Positions 12,101-21,931 of a stretch of DNA of 64,000 nt are shown here, piece by piece. The translations under genes were made by a program, and so were the position numbers. The notes beneath the pieces were generated by a model. It ran no database searches. It had not been told where the DNA came from and saw only the letters and a list, made by a program, of their open reading frames with translations. Position 1 is the stretch's first letter; each line of letters starts with the position of its first letter. The DNA comes from Solen grandis (lineage: Eukaryota > Mollusca > Bivalvia > Adapedonta > Solenidae). The stretch lies in assembly GCA_021229015.1 (NCBI GenBank), contig CM037777.1, positions 29,515,496 to 29,579,495 on the forward strand. Reading direction: 5' to 3'.

Positions 12101-15100
12101 AGTGAATTCAGGTTTATCAGCACCTCGGTTTTCCATATTATGTGTATCTTGATTATCAGTAATTATTTAACCAATAGCGTCTGAATTAACTTCTTCCAAC
12201 ATTACAATCTATCAATATCTATCGGTCAAATTTGTTGTATTATTTAGCATTTGCTACCATCGATAAATATGCTAATATTTGTGCAAAGCAGTCCTGCAGG
12301 TCTTTTACAACACTGTAATATGTGTATTTGAGCTTTTGTGTTATTATACCTATGCATATTGAAAGAGGAGTTTGGGGGTATATAGGAATCACTCTTGTTA
12401 TGTCTGTCCTGTCACGTCCTGTCCTATTAGGTCATGTATCGTCCCGTCCCGTCCTACTCTCACATAACATGAAGTTTGGTAACTGTTGTCGATAATGCCT
12501 TCACACTTGGAATAATGATTTATCATGATAAGACCAATCAGCAGACAAGGGCAGATAACTGTGTCAAGGATTTCTGTAAGAATTAAAGCTCTTCTTCTGT
12601 GTCAACTTCAGTGAAAGTTTTAGTATTGAACCACTTTATAGCAAAATGATATTTGAAAAGGTTATAAGGTTATGGGTCATGGATGAGCCTTGCAATTTTG
12701 GCATTCATATTACAATGGAAGTATCCATCAAAGAAGACTCAAACAACTAAGTCTTAGACCAGCTCTAACCCTCGGTAGAGACGAATGGAGGACAGCGATA
12801 GGGCAACATGCAACCCAGAGACATGGTAACAGCATGTTAATTGGCTGTTGATGATGATTACAATAGAATATACTGTATATTATTTGCATGTTCCAGGCAT
12901 CCACCCAGCTACAGACCACTCTAACAGTCAGTCCTGGGGACGACAATAAACCTGTAAGTGAACTATTAGATATTAACACCCTTTACAAACCAAGCTATGA
13001 CCTTGACCCAAAATCTTTTGGACTTGACTGATGGCTGGGGAAATTATAACAATATATACAAAAAAAAAATAGTTGAAACTTATTTTATGTTGATTAGGAT
13101 TCAAGTTTTTACAGCTTATACTAATCCCTCTTGACGGTTGGGTTGGACCAGTACTTTGCATCTTGGAAGGTCATGAAAAAGGGCAAGGAATTTTCATGAC
13201 CATGCCAAGTGCAAGGTACAGGTTCTATAAGAACTAAGACTTGAAAAAAGAGAATATATGCTCTTGAAAATAATCATTTTGTACTTGGAATTATTATTTT
13301 GTACTTGAAATAAAGAATACAGGTACGTTTCCATGCACCCTACTGAAATTGAAGTTTATTTAAAAATATTGTTGGACTTCAGTGCGTATTTTTATTTAAT
13401 CAGCTGCTGTGTTCAGTATGAATACAAAATGTATTTTTCTCCCTTAATTCATTAAAATTATACACTATCATTTAAAAAGAAGTAACAGAAGTAACAAACT
13501 GCTTGTACATCAGTTATAAAAATTAAGTTAAGTATCCCTTTATTTTCCTAAAAAATAATACATTTTTTTAAGCTATGATTATGTTAATTTTTAGGCACAT
13601 GTGGAGCTTATAGTTGCAACTACAAATGGTAAGTTTATATTCTTTTGTTTTACAGTGTAATTTATAGCATCAGGTACAAAAATCTAATAAGTCAAGAGCT
13701 GATATTGTAAAAACAGAAATTATTTTTATCATTATTTATAGTATTTATCCTTTTTGACTATTTGTAATTTAAATCATGACTTTAAAATACTTGCATACAT
13801 AATTGCATACATAAAATATGTTCAAACTAAATTGTCTGTTTATGGAAAAAAGCCTACATATTTATATATTTGTTGTAAATTTAGAAATTTTATTTTACAT
13901 TTATGATATATGTTCCTTTTTATCTTTCTTCAGAAATTGTTTATCTTTATCAATGTCTGATTTAAAATGCATATTGAATTTGGCTTATTGTACATGTGTA
14001 ACAGTGTAAATGTTGAACATGTATATACAATTTGTTAATTTTCAGATACTATAGTAAAAGCTGTGCTGATATTTCGCAGAAGGAATTTTTGATGGGAAAG
14101 TCATGTTGTGTGAGTTTTCCAGTACATTTGATAAATGTACATTTTGTAATTATCATTACTTCAATAATTTAAATCATCTAGTAATTGTGAGTTAATTTGT
14201 GGCTTTTTGTATTGAATTTAAAGCAGCTCATACACAGATGATAGGTAGAAATAAAAAAAAAAAAAAATTCTACTCGCTCTTGTTAATGTTGGTGAAGTCT
14301 TTGTTTCCTGAAAAATAAACTCAACAAGTGTAGGTCACATTGCACTTTATTTTTGAAATCGGTTAAATATAGACTACGGTATCTCTGGAGCAGGTGCTTG
14401 CGATACCACGTGACACATTCCGCAAATGGCGTCTTCAGCAGTTCTGGGTAGCCTGTGAAGTTAGTACATGAAGAGTAAATGTGTTCAGTCAAGTGACGGC
14501 AAATGAAAATAGATGATCTAAATAAAGGTTCAATACTTTTCATAATGCTGTTGCCTAGAAACCACTCATTTTTTTACAATCACTGAAAATTGTTTTTGGG
14601 TGACCGTGTGTCTTTATATGAGTATTGATAGACTTTATTACCACATATAGTTAAAAATCAAATTCTCAATCAATGAACATCTGTGAATAAGCTGCCATAA
14701 CACTTTTGTACGTCATGATTTTCTTTAGGAAGTTTCCATGTTCAAAGTCTGTTTTATATGAAAATAGTCTACAACAACTGTTCCAAAATCTGAAAATTAG
14801 TTGGTGTAAATTTTATGATATTGATTGTCTGAGTGAAAATTAAAATTACCTCAATTTCTCTGTTACAGCCATCCGAATGCTGCTGCACTTTGTAACTGTG
14901 TTAGAGTGCCAATTATTCCTCCCAAGGACATCCCTGTCGACCTACATATTAAAGCTTTCATTGGGTATAAAAGTTGGTAGGTATCAAAACATTTCTTTGT
15001 TTCAGCATACTGGCTGTTGATAATAGAGCTTTCAAATGCTTACAACTGCATTCACATTAACATACTAGATTAGCCAATAGAAATGATGGAATATCATGTG

Positions 15101-18100
15101 ATGGATTGTAAGCAGTAGATCTAACTGTACAAGGAAAATAATCTCTTAACAATAGGTAGAAGGTGCATGAATTTTCTCTTGAAAGATGGTAGAGTTAACC
15201 ATGACCTCAGACATCTGGATTTTTTCTTCCTCAGTGCACAGTACCACGTGTTTGAGCTGACACGACAGCTGCCACGATTCTCCATGTACGTTATGTGTCG
15301 CCCGGATACCCCACCCGCCAAAAGTACCGTTACCTTCCAGGTCAATGAGCGAGTACAAAGGGTAAGTTGTGAGGTCACAGAGGGATATAAACGTGTGTAT
15401 CAAACCTTGATCATTCAGTTACTCTGTCCAGGGCTTTTTCTCTCTCTTTACCAGGGGCAATTAATTTTCCTCTCTGAAAATTTCTTTAAATTCATGCAGT
15501 TTTCAGAAATAACTATTACAAGCACATTCATTAGAAAAGGAGGGCTTTCTAAAATTTAACTAAATGCATTTATAAAATAAATAAATACTTTTCCAAATTA
15601 TTTATTTTTTCATGACAAGCTTAGAATAGCTACACTCTAACTCAACAGCTTTTTCAATGTTGTTTAATATTCTGGAGTGGTGATGTTGTGCACCTGTAAT
15701 AAAATGTTTAGGGGGTGAAATATGACATTGGAAAACTGATAAAAATCTCTCTCTTAGAACTTCTTAAATGCCTACATGAGAAAATCTTCGTCAAAGACTC
15801 AAGTTTTCGGAATACTGGTGAAAACCCTGTGGGGGATGACTGGTGGAAGGCTCAAACCTGTGACTTGTTTCAGGTGGTGATGTGGGTCAATCAGAACTTC
15901 CTGCTGCAGGACGATGTGACAAGTGAGGAAGATGGAAGTTTGAATCTCTTCTTTCTCTCTTTGCGAGGAACTGGCCCCTTCACCTTTAAAATGGACAATA
16001 ACAGTATGGTAGGTGTAGATTTAAGTGATGTTGTTATAGTCTTTTCTTTGAAGGATTAAACACGACTTAACCTGTAAGTTGATGTTTGATGCAGATTCTG
16101 CAGAAGTCAGTTGAATTGATCACACCCTCAATGTTAACAGACTAAAGAATATTAGATTTCTGCTTGTTTGGATTAAAGAGAAAGGGACAATTCTTGATAA
16201 ACTTTGAAATCAATATTGTTGAAACTAGCATTTTATATATCTGGGGACATAATGTAGTGTCAGATGGATAAAAAATGTCAACTGTTCTTTCACTATTGGT
16301 AAAAATCAACACAGATGAAAAGACAACAAAATGCAACAAAATTAATAAAATGGTCTTAACTGTAGGTGAAAATTGTCACAGATGAAAAGTCAATCAAAGT
16401 AATAAAATATGAAAATGATCTTTCACTGGAGGTGAAAATTGTCACAGATGAAAAGTAAATCAAAGTAATAAAATATGAAAATGATCTTTCACTGCAGGTG
16501 AAAATTGTCACAGATGAAAAGTCAATCAAAGTAATAAATATGAAAATAATCTTTCACTGCAGGTGAAAATTGTCACAGATGAAAAGTCAAACAAAGTAAT
16601 AAATATGAAAATGATCTTTCACTGCAGGTGAAAATTGTCACAGATGAAAAGTCAATCAAAGTAATAAATATGAAAATAATCTTTCACTGCAGGTGAAAAT
16701 TGTCACAGATGAAAAGTCAAACAAAGTAATAAATATGAAAATGATCTTTCACTGCAGGTGAAAATTGTCACAGATAAAAAATCCAACAAAATACAAGAAT
16801 ATCAAAATGATCATTCACTGTAGGTGACAATCCACACAGATGATATGGACCTGGCAGGCGATGTGGTGCAGGCTCTGGCCTCCTTCCTCAACCTGGACGA
16901 CCTCCAGACTACAATAGACTTTCCCTCTGAGATGGAACGGCTCAGGGAAGTCCTTGTTAAGGTAAATCCATTGTCAGAGTTAAGGGATGAGGAAATTGCT
17001 TTTAGCTTAACTATTCTAAGAATAAGGGGGAGCTGTTGTACTCACACGATCATCGATGTTTGTATTGATGTTGCCAAACAGCTTTGGTTAAAGTTTTGCT
17101 TGTAACTTACTATCATGCAGTTACCTTAGTTATCATCTATCCTTTTTGATTTAATACTTCAGTATGGTAATCAGGGGCATTTAAGAAACAAGTTAGATAA
17201 CTCTTGACCAAATTTAATATAAATTATTGCCCTTTTAGGACTGTAATAATTTTGGTTTAAGTTTTGCATGGAACATACCATCATGCTTAAATCTCATCAG
17301 TCAGTAATGTGATTGACTTGAAACTTCATAAAGGTGTTCAGGGGCATCAGAGAATCAAGTTAGATAGCTCTTGATTCAAATTGTTGTTTCGCTCCAGGGA
17401 CAGGCCAGCTGTTTTACCTCACTCATTCTTCTTGATCATCGTAAGTGTTTTATGGTGTATTTTTTTTAAATTGATATGTTTATTGAACCTTTCTCTTGTG
17501 AAATTACTTTTTTCAGGTTGATGAGTATCATGCTGTGAGACAAAAATTGACAGCAGAAATGGCAGACCATTCTAATTTGATACGTAGCCTGGTAGTGAGG
17601 GCAGAGGATGCACGTCTAATGGGTGACATGTAAGTTGGATGGGAGATAGAGGGTGGGGAATGGTTACCAGTAATCCTAATGGACAGTTCCTAAACTGCCA
17701 AATAAGTTTGTTTACATAAACAGGCTTATCCAACCAGTGTAAGGGTTGAACAGTTGACCAACTTTACTCAAAAGAACATGTGCTTTTTGTTTGTGATACT
17801 GTTTGTGAGCACTTGACCTAGGTATGAATAGAAACTGTCAAAATATCAATAGGAGGAGGAGCAACATAAAAATTAAGGAACTGTCCATCATGGAATAAAA
17901 ATCATTTTCTATAACCCTTTACCTCATTAATTTTTATGTACAAAATTTTGACTTGATAAATGTTTGCTTAATTTTGAATAGTATATGAAGCAATGTATTT
18001 TGCTATGCAGACTAAAGGATCTGAGTTACAATATTGTATAAGCAAACAGAGGAAACCCTGATCAGACTGTTTTAGCGCCTGCTCTGTTCGCAAAGGCGCC

Positions 18101-19613
18101 AAAATTAGTGTATATGAAGTAAAGGGTTGATATATCCTCGATTGAAAGTTTCATGTTTTACTCAGTAAAGGAATTACATGTATATCTTTTCTGGAATGCT
18201 TGAAGCACTGGTCTCTAATGACCAGTGGTAGTGACCACTGATTATGGATCAGAGGGTTTCAAGTTTAATCCATGCTTGAGGCAAGCACTTTTCAAGATCT
18301 TCCCAGATGCAAAGTACTGGTCCAACTCAGGAACCATTGAAAAGGAATATTAGAAATTGAAAAAACTTGTTTTTAGGAAACTCTTTTGTCAGGGTTTATT
18401 ATCAGGGTTTAGACTTATTCTAGGTGCATATAGAAATAGGAGGTGGAACAGTTTCACGTCTGCCCTCAACGTATATTTGTATAAATTTAACCCCTTATTT
18501 CATATAAACGCATTTTGACTCATTGGCAAACAGAGCAAACCCAGATCAGTCATTCCTATAGGAGCAGTCTGATCAGGGTCTCCTTCCTTTGCTCATACAA
18601 TATTGAAGTTGAAGATTCTATACAGTTTGCATGGCAAAAAAAAAATCCATTATTTTATATACCATTAAAAATTAAAGTTTGAAAATTAATATTCATGAAG
18701 TCATACATTGGTACATGAATATTCATCAAGTCATACATCTGTACATGAATATTCATCAAGTCATACATCTGTACATGAATATTCATGAAGTCATACATCT
18801 GTACATGAATATTCATGAATATTCATCAAGTCATACATCTGTACATGAATATTCATCAAGTCATACATTTGTACATGAATATTCATGAAGTAAAGGGTTA
18901 AATCCTTGTTTGTCACAGGGGTAACATGAAGAAAGGCTACACAGAGGTGTATAACATGAACCGGGATCTGATCAACGGCTACAAGATACGGTGCGGGAAC
19001 CACCAGGAGCTGCTGGCCTCACTCAAACAGGTCAACCTTGTCATTCAGAAGGCTGGACGCCTCAGAGGTACGGACAATTTTCAGTTATTTTGTAAGGTCA
19101 GATTCAAGCAATTTTCAGTTAGACTCAAGTGAACTTTAGGTAGGGTCAGCTCAACCAATTATCAGTGATACTCCTGTGAACTTTAGGTTAGGTTTAAAAA
19201 CAACCATTTTTCAGTTAGTGAAGTTCTTTTAAATCACATGGAAGATGGTTGGATGTCTGTTATCCTATCTATCGTCTCACCAGAGGCTCACTAAATTACA
19301 TTTTCATGAACTTGTTTAGTAAAATTTGATAAGAAATAAAAATTCATGTCAGAACCTATATTTATCTACTGTCATGTTAAATTCATGTGTATTTTTTACA
19401 ACCATAATTTGGTATAATGATTTATCATGATAAAACCACTCAGTACACAAGTGAAGATAACTGATTTTGTAAGAGTTATATCCCTTTTTTTTTCAAAGCA
19501 GTATGTGGAGGTGTTAATCACCTTCAGTGACAGGTCTAGTTAATTTTGTGTAAAATTATCCTTTTTTTCCAGTGGGCAAGTACAAGACGGCAGTGGTGAA
19601 AACTTTATTTTAA
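3163..19613 (+). CDS. BBS2: BBS2, BBSome core subunit, 21 coding exons with several frame lesions
   Basis: BBS2 is a core subunit of the BBSome, the coat-like complex that moves membrane proteins in and out of cilia. Exons: 3163-3279, 3792-4003, 5382-5504, 5982-6044, 6465-6542, 7306-7410, 7697-7783, 9013-9090, 9484-9541, 10157-10254, 11290-11457, 12897-12953, 13595-13628, 14046-14109, 14869-14976, 15235-15361, 15874-16008, 16824-16961, 17517-17629, 18919-19067, 19573-19613. All boundaries are GT-AG and phases agree. Diagnostic stretches are [19 protein letters not shown] at the N-terminus, [61 protein letters not shown] and [14 protein letters not shown]. Exons 1-10 form the N-terminal beta-propeller, the middle exons the ear-like domain, and exons 18-21 the helical C-terminus. 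With indels allowed for, the product is about 718 residues (human 721). Exons 2, 3, 14 and 21 are damaged; see the separate entries. Identity is very secure; intactness is not. Confidence 0.93.
3370..3618. repeat. MITE family M1 copy, BBS2 intron 1
   Basis: The copy shows the M1 order: a degenerate left arm (aatgaggagtttaagccc), 'cattttgatgcaatggcaaacagagga', a hairpin core around 'gatcagacagctcc', 'ctcatacaatattgttg', and a right end with 'gaatattcattagtttaag' and 'ggttaa'. It is one of five near-complete copies in the window. Confidence 0.65.
3792..4003 (+). other. BBS2: BBS2 exon 2 with a one-base deletion
   Basis: The exon opens in frame as [14 protein letters not shown], but the second half reads only in another frame as [19 protein letters not shown] and onward to DLFYKD. 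The change falls in 3830-3840. The exon is 212 nt; adding one base gives 213 and makes the phase fit both neighbours. This fits one lost base and nothing else. Confidence 0.8.
4845..5160 (+). mobile_element. tRNA-derived SINE, subfamily C, BBS2 intron 2
   Basis: The head is tRNA-like: 'tggcctagcagtaagagcg' serves as A box, and a B box follows in 'gggtttcgatccctgg'. The body runs through 'ggttggccaggtgtcaagat', 'atgtgactggatgtggtatc' and 'gtctcaagtagaca', and the tail ends 'ggatgttaaactcaatta' with A-rich sequence. Copies with the same body occur at 8262, 11500 and 43735. It does not fold as a functional tRNA gene. Confidence 0.8.
5382..5504 (+). other. BBS2: BBS2 exon 3 with an in-frame stop and two compensating deletions
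   Basis: In the entry frame the exon reads TPDGSNAVV and then TAG at 5409-5411. The expected residues LGKLGGMIQ appear in a second frame, and [20 protein letters not shown] returns in the original frame. One base is missing near 5408 and two near 5437, three in total. The exon would then be 126 nt, 42 codons, as in the human protein. Confidence 0.78.
5805..5955. repeat. Dispersed repeat with 'gcggccacctgtactaagc' core
   Basis: A block of about 150 bp reads 'agcggccacctgtactaagc', 'aaactgtagcattttgttat', 'atttaaacttcatta', 'cttgttcccttgactgacc' and 'gacaggtttgact'. The same succession is found at 46688-46862, where it is slightly longer. It lies just upstream of BBS2 exon 4. Confidence 0.7.
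8177..8470 (+). mobile_element. tRNA-derived SINE, subfamily C, with a second tRNA-like head
   Basis: Two tRNA-like heads stand in a row: 'gggtggctcagtggtaattg' with a following 'aggttcaaggttt', then 'cacctgagtggttagagcg' with B box 'gggtttgatccctgg'. The subfamily C body (gtctatggcatgatactgca, gtctcaagtagacatag, ggaatgttaaacccaata) follows only the second. It lies in BBS2 intron 7. Confidence 0.7.
8585..8775 (+). mobile_element. tRNA-derived SINE, subfamily A, BBS2 intron 7
   Basis: A head 'gcgccgtagtccagtggtaa' and B box 'gctggttcgaacctcg' precede 'caaagtactggtccaa' and 'ccaggaaccgtcaag', and the tail is 'aacttgtttcctaatcaacg' then 'taaaataaataa'. The tail is shared with 9595-9830 and, in worn form, with 18205-18390 and 22380-22470. 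Confidence 0.75.
9595..9830 (+). mobile_element. tRNA-derived SINE related to subfamily A, BBS2 intron 9
   Basis: The head 'gtgtagtggtaacatgcctc' and a B-box-like 'gtcacgggtttgtttcctgg' are followed by a body of its own (gtggtcgcccatccaga, ctccgggctctctggtttcc). The tail 'gttgtgataatttgtttcg' and 'atgtaaaataaataac' matches that of subfamily A. A divergent head on a shared tail suggests a composite or related family. Confidence 0.65.
10450..10685 (+). mobile_element. tRNA-derived SINE, subfamily B, BBS2 intron 10
   Basis: The copy has a worn head (gggcctcc, then 'cactcactcagcccctcacc'), B box 'gtgggttcgaatcccgg', and a body 'tgaggaagccttccagctgg', 'ggtaggtcggtggttctacc', 'gtcttcctccacttgtaatt', ending near 'gcaacggtaaactcaaatag'. 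Better heads (cctccgtggccgagaggg) at 23180 and 40598 show a tRNA-Leu-like origin. Confidence 0.78.
11500..11775 (+). mobile_element. tRNA-derived SINE, subfamily C, BBS2 intron 11
   Basis: The head 'cccagtgggcaagtggttag' with B box 'gtgggttcgattcctgg' is followed by the subfamily C body (gtgttaggataatgtgactg, 'tatggcgtgatactgcag') and the tail 'gacattaaacccaagaaac'. It starts about 40 bp after the exon 11 donor. Confidence 0.78.
11935..12480. repeat. Two copies of the 'gggggctatataggaatc' dispersed repeat
   Basis: Two related blocks, near 11950 and 12370, share 'ggctatataggaatcac', a C/T-rich run of 'cctgtcctgtc' and 'cccgtcc', and 'cactcacataacatgaag'. Related fragments occur at 37488, 40840 and 41395. 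Between the two copies is AT-rich intron sequence without other structure. Confidence 0.55.
14046..14109 (+). other. BBS2: BBS2 exon 14 with one extra and one missing base
   Basis: The exon enters as TIVKAVLI, continues in a shifted frame as FAEGIFDG, then returns to ESHV. This fits an extra T in the TTT at about 14076 and a missing G in the GGG at about 14095, which gives TGA in the entry frame between them. Both sites are short homopolymers. Net length is unchanged, so phase with exon 15 (through a split GT|C valine codon) is preserved. Confidence 0.75.
14330..14720. repeat. Dispersed repeat shared with 32880-33620
   Basis: Landmarks are 'ggtatctctggagcaggtgc', 'cacgtgacacattccgc', 'tgttgcctagaaacca', 'gggtgaccgtgtgtctttat' and 'ttaaaaatcaaattctcaat'. 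The same landmarks, in the same order, occur at 32880-33620, but there the copy is interrupted by two other repeats. It lies in BBS2 intron 14. Confidence 0.65.
16299..16823 (+). repeat. Tandem array duplicating the BBS2 exon 18 splice acceptor
   Basis: About eight units of 65-66 bp run up to the real exon. Units begin at 16299, 16366, 16432, 16498, 16563, 16628, 16693 and 16758, and exon 18 begins at 16824 in register. Each unit ends in a polypyrimidine tract and acceptor (tctttcactgcag, one with ctgtag, one mutated to ctggag) followed by GTGAAAATTGTCACAGATG, which parallels the exon's own GTGACAATCCACACAGATG. The array therefore offers a ladder of acceptor-like sites just upstream of the true one. 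Most read-through frames meet stops or shift frame, as 65 is not divisible by three. Confidence 0.85.
18205..18390 (+). mobile_element. Worn SINE, subfamily A, BBS2 intron 19
   Basis: The degenerate head 'aatgaccagtggtagtgacc' is followed by 'gcaaagtactggtccaactc', 'aggaaccattgaaaagg' and 'aaaaacttgtttttagg', the order seen in the copy at 8585. The B box has decayed. Confidence 0.6.
18487..18900. repeat. MITE family M1 copy with an internal 30 bp tandem expansion
   Basis: The element begins TTAACCCCTTATTTCAT and ends ATGAAGTAAAGGGTTA, an inverted pair. After the usual core (cagatcagtcattcctatag, 'gctcatacaatattg') its 3' half has expanded into about seven units of roughly 30 bp, each with TGAATATTCAT and 'caagtcatacatctgtaca'. 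The unit core is palindromic. The right end lies only 18 bp before BBS2 exon 20 (18919), so the element abuts, and may form part of, that acceptor region. Confidence 0.75.
19573..19613 (+). other. BBS2: BBS2 terminal exon, shortened
   Basis: The last exon reads [13 protein letters not shown] and stops at TAA 19611-19613. Animal BBS2 normally continues after this VGK motif with a conserved helix of about 20 more residues. Dropping one T from the TTTT at 19608-19611 extends the reading to KTLFKLLND and a stop, which resembles the family's usual end (NTLFKIM in human). About 13 codons between AVV and TLF would still be missing. This suggests an internal loss of about 39 bp plus one extra T. Confidence 0.55.
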
Positions 19614-20971
19614 ACTATTGAATGACTAAAATTAAACTTTTAAGACTTATATCAGCTTCAAAGTCACCTCTCTGTTCATGTTTACTTTCTATCATGGAGG
19701 GCATGGTGCAAAACTATTCTAACTCTTTTAGTTATTGACATGTACTTAAACTAGTTTTGTACTAAGTCATCATCAAGTTAATTGGTAAAGATCAAGACCT
19801 CGTGGAAATTTAAATGGTAAAATCTTCAATTTTTAAAGGGGAATATTTTTCCATGGATGAATTTATGACTTTGAAAAATTGAATTGTCATGCATCCTTTC
19901 TCTGAAATCTAAATAGAAGTCAAAGATATGTGCACTATACATTGATGTTTACTGTATTATTTTTGCAAAACAACAACAAAAAAAATGCAACTTTCTAATG
20001 CAACATTTTCAACCAAGAGTTCTTGAAAATATGTCCAGAATTGTCAATTGTAGAGACTTAACAATATCAAATTAATGAAAAATAATAGTTTTACAGTAAA
20101 ATCAAGATAAAATGTTGATTGTATTGTAATTCTCATGTTCTCAAAAAAAACTTGAATACAGTCTCTTATTCTCAAATATCTACTTTTCTTTGAGTTTGAG
20201 GCAGAGTATGATATTTGAACAGTGTTTTCAGTAAAAAAAAAAAACAACTCAAAAATACCAAATGTTCTCTAACACTTAAACAAGCATAATTTAATATGGT
20301 ATTTGATTTATCTGCTTAAAAGACTTTGTGACCTCTGCTCAGACTTAGTTGATAATCACACTTGAGTTTGAGAATAACAAGTATCTTCGAGAACTTTGGC
20401 CCAAATCATGAATACCAGGCTCTGTGTTCTTGGAAAGAAAAATAATATTTAAGTATGATTTTTATACTTGGGCTATACCCATTAGTTTCAATAGGGATAT
20501 GAATATGATGCTTAAATTTGAGCCAGAGATCTTCTGAAATATTTTCGAGACCACTGTATTGATCAAATTTTGTTGAGCATAATAATATAGAACGATTTTC
20601 AATATCTTGAGGACTTGGGACTAGATCGCTGATACCACATATTTGCTTAGTGTTTTTACAGAGCACAGTACATGTAAAATGGATCCATGTTATATAGGTT
20701 TATGTTATCTATTGAACTTTGAATAAATGTTGAGGAGGTTGAAAGAGGAGGCAAAAATAAACAAAAGTTCAGAACTGTCACCTCGTTTTACCCCGAGAAT
20801 CATCGGGGAAGACAATTTTTTGTCCGTCCATAATTTATTTTGTTATTATAATCCATATATATATACATATATAAGTGTTATGTAATTTTTGTATTTGTGA
20901 TATTTTATGTGGATGTATGAAAGAGAAAGTGGTTATCTCATAAAATTGGATACCGGGTAATTATATAAGTC
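19614..20971. other. BBS2 3' region and intergenic sequence, no gene seen
   Basis: AT-rich sequence without a credible open frame. A possible polyadenylation signal AATAAA lies at 20722-20727, about 1.1 kb after the BBS2 stop. No repeat stands out by eye. Confidence 0.4.
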
Positions 20972-21931
20972 TTTTTAGCTAACCTGAGCACATGTGCTCA
21001 GGATGAGCTATAAGGATCGATGAATGTTCGTTGTCCGTCCGTCCACAATTAGATTGTTTGCATTCTAGCATCTTCATTTCTTAAGCAATCATCTTCAGAC
21101 TTTATGACAATGTTTATTACCATATATCTTAGCCAAGTTCAGTTATGGCTGATATCAGCCTATTAGGTCAGGAGTTATGCCCCTTTTAATATTAAAAATG
21201 CTAGATTTCAATTGGTTTGCACTCCAGCATCTTAATTTCCTAAGCAACAATCTTCAAACTTTATGACAATGTTTATTACTATAATCTCTCGGCCAAGTTT
21301 GATTATGGCTGATATTGGCCAATTAAGTCAGGAGTAAAGCCCCTTTTAATATTAAAAAATGCCAGATTTCACTTTGTTTGCACTCTAGCATCTTCATTTC
21401 TTAAGCAATTATCTTCAAACTTTATGACAATGTTTATTACCATTATCTCTTGGCCAAGTTTGATTATGGCTGATATCAACCAATAAGATCAGGAGTTATG
21501 CCCCTTTTAATGCTTAAATTTGCCAGAATTCACTTCGTTTGCACTCTAGCATCTTCATTTCTTAATCAGTCATCTTCAAACTCTATGACAATGTATATAG
21601 CCATTATCTTGGCCAAGTTTGACTATGGCTGATATCAGATTATAAGTCAGAGGAGTTATTGCCCTTTAATTAATAAAAATACCTGATTTCACTGTTAACA
21701 CTCCAGTAGCAGAAATTGTTCTGAAGTCTCACTGACAATGTTTAAAGCCATAATCTCTCAGTCAAATTTTACTTCAAATTTTGACCACTGGCATTCTTTA
21801 GTTCCTGGATTTGAAATGATCTCATGGATTATGTATTCAGTATAACTATGCTATAATTTAGTAACTTGTACAGGCAATGAAGGCAATTTTTCTCAGGTGA
21901 GCATCTTTAGGGCCATCTTGGCCCTCTTGTT
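20972..21931. repeat. Dispersed element L with internal tandem repeat of about 160 bp
   Basis: The element begins TTTTTAGCTAACCTGAGCAC and ends with 'ctcaggtgagcatc' and 'ggccctcttgtt', so ACCTGAG near the left end is inverted as CTCAGGT near the right end. Inside are four to five units of about 160 bp, each with 'tttgcactctagcatcttca', 'ctttatgacaatgtttatta', 'ggccaagtttgattatggct' and 'caggagttatgcccctttta'. The same left end occurs at 63878 and, diverged, at 31066 and 54051. It is noncoding. Confidence 0.7.

Noticed and set aside
15121..15403. Two minus-strand open frames
   Set aside because: They are antisense shadows of BBS2 exon 16, whose plus-strand frame is conserved.
18679..19003. 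Frames of repeated [10 protein letters not shown]
   Set aside because: They are translations of the 30 bp repeat within MITE M1; the adjacent BBS2 exon 20 is the only coding part.
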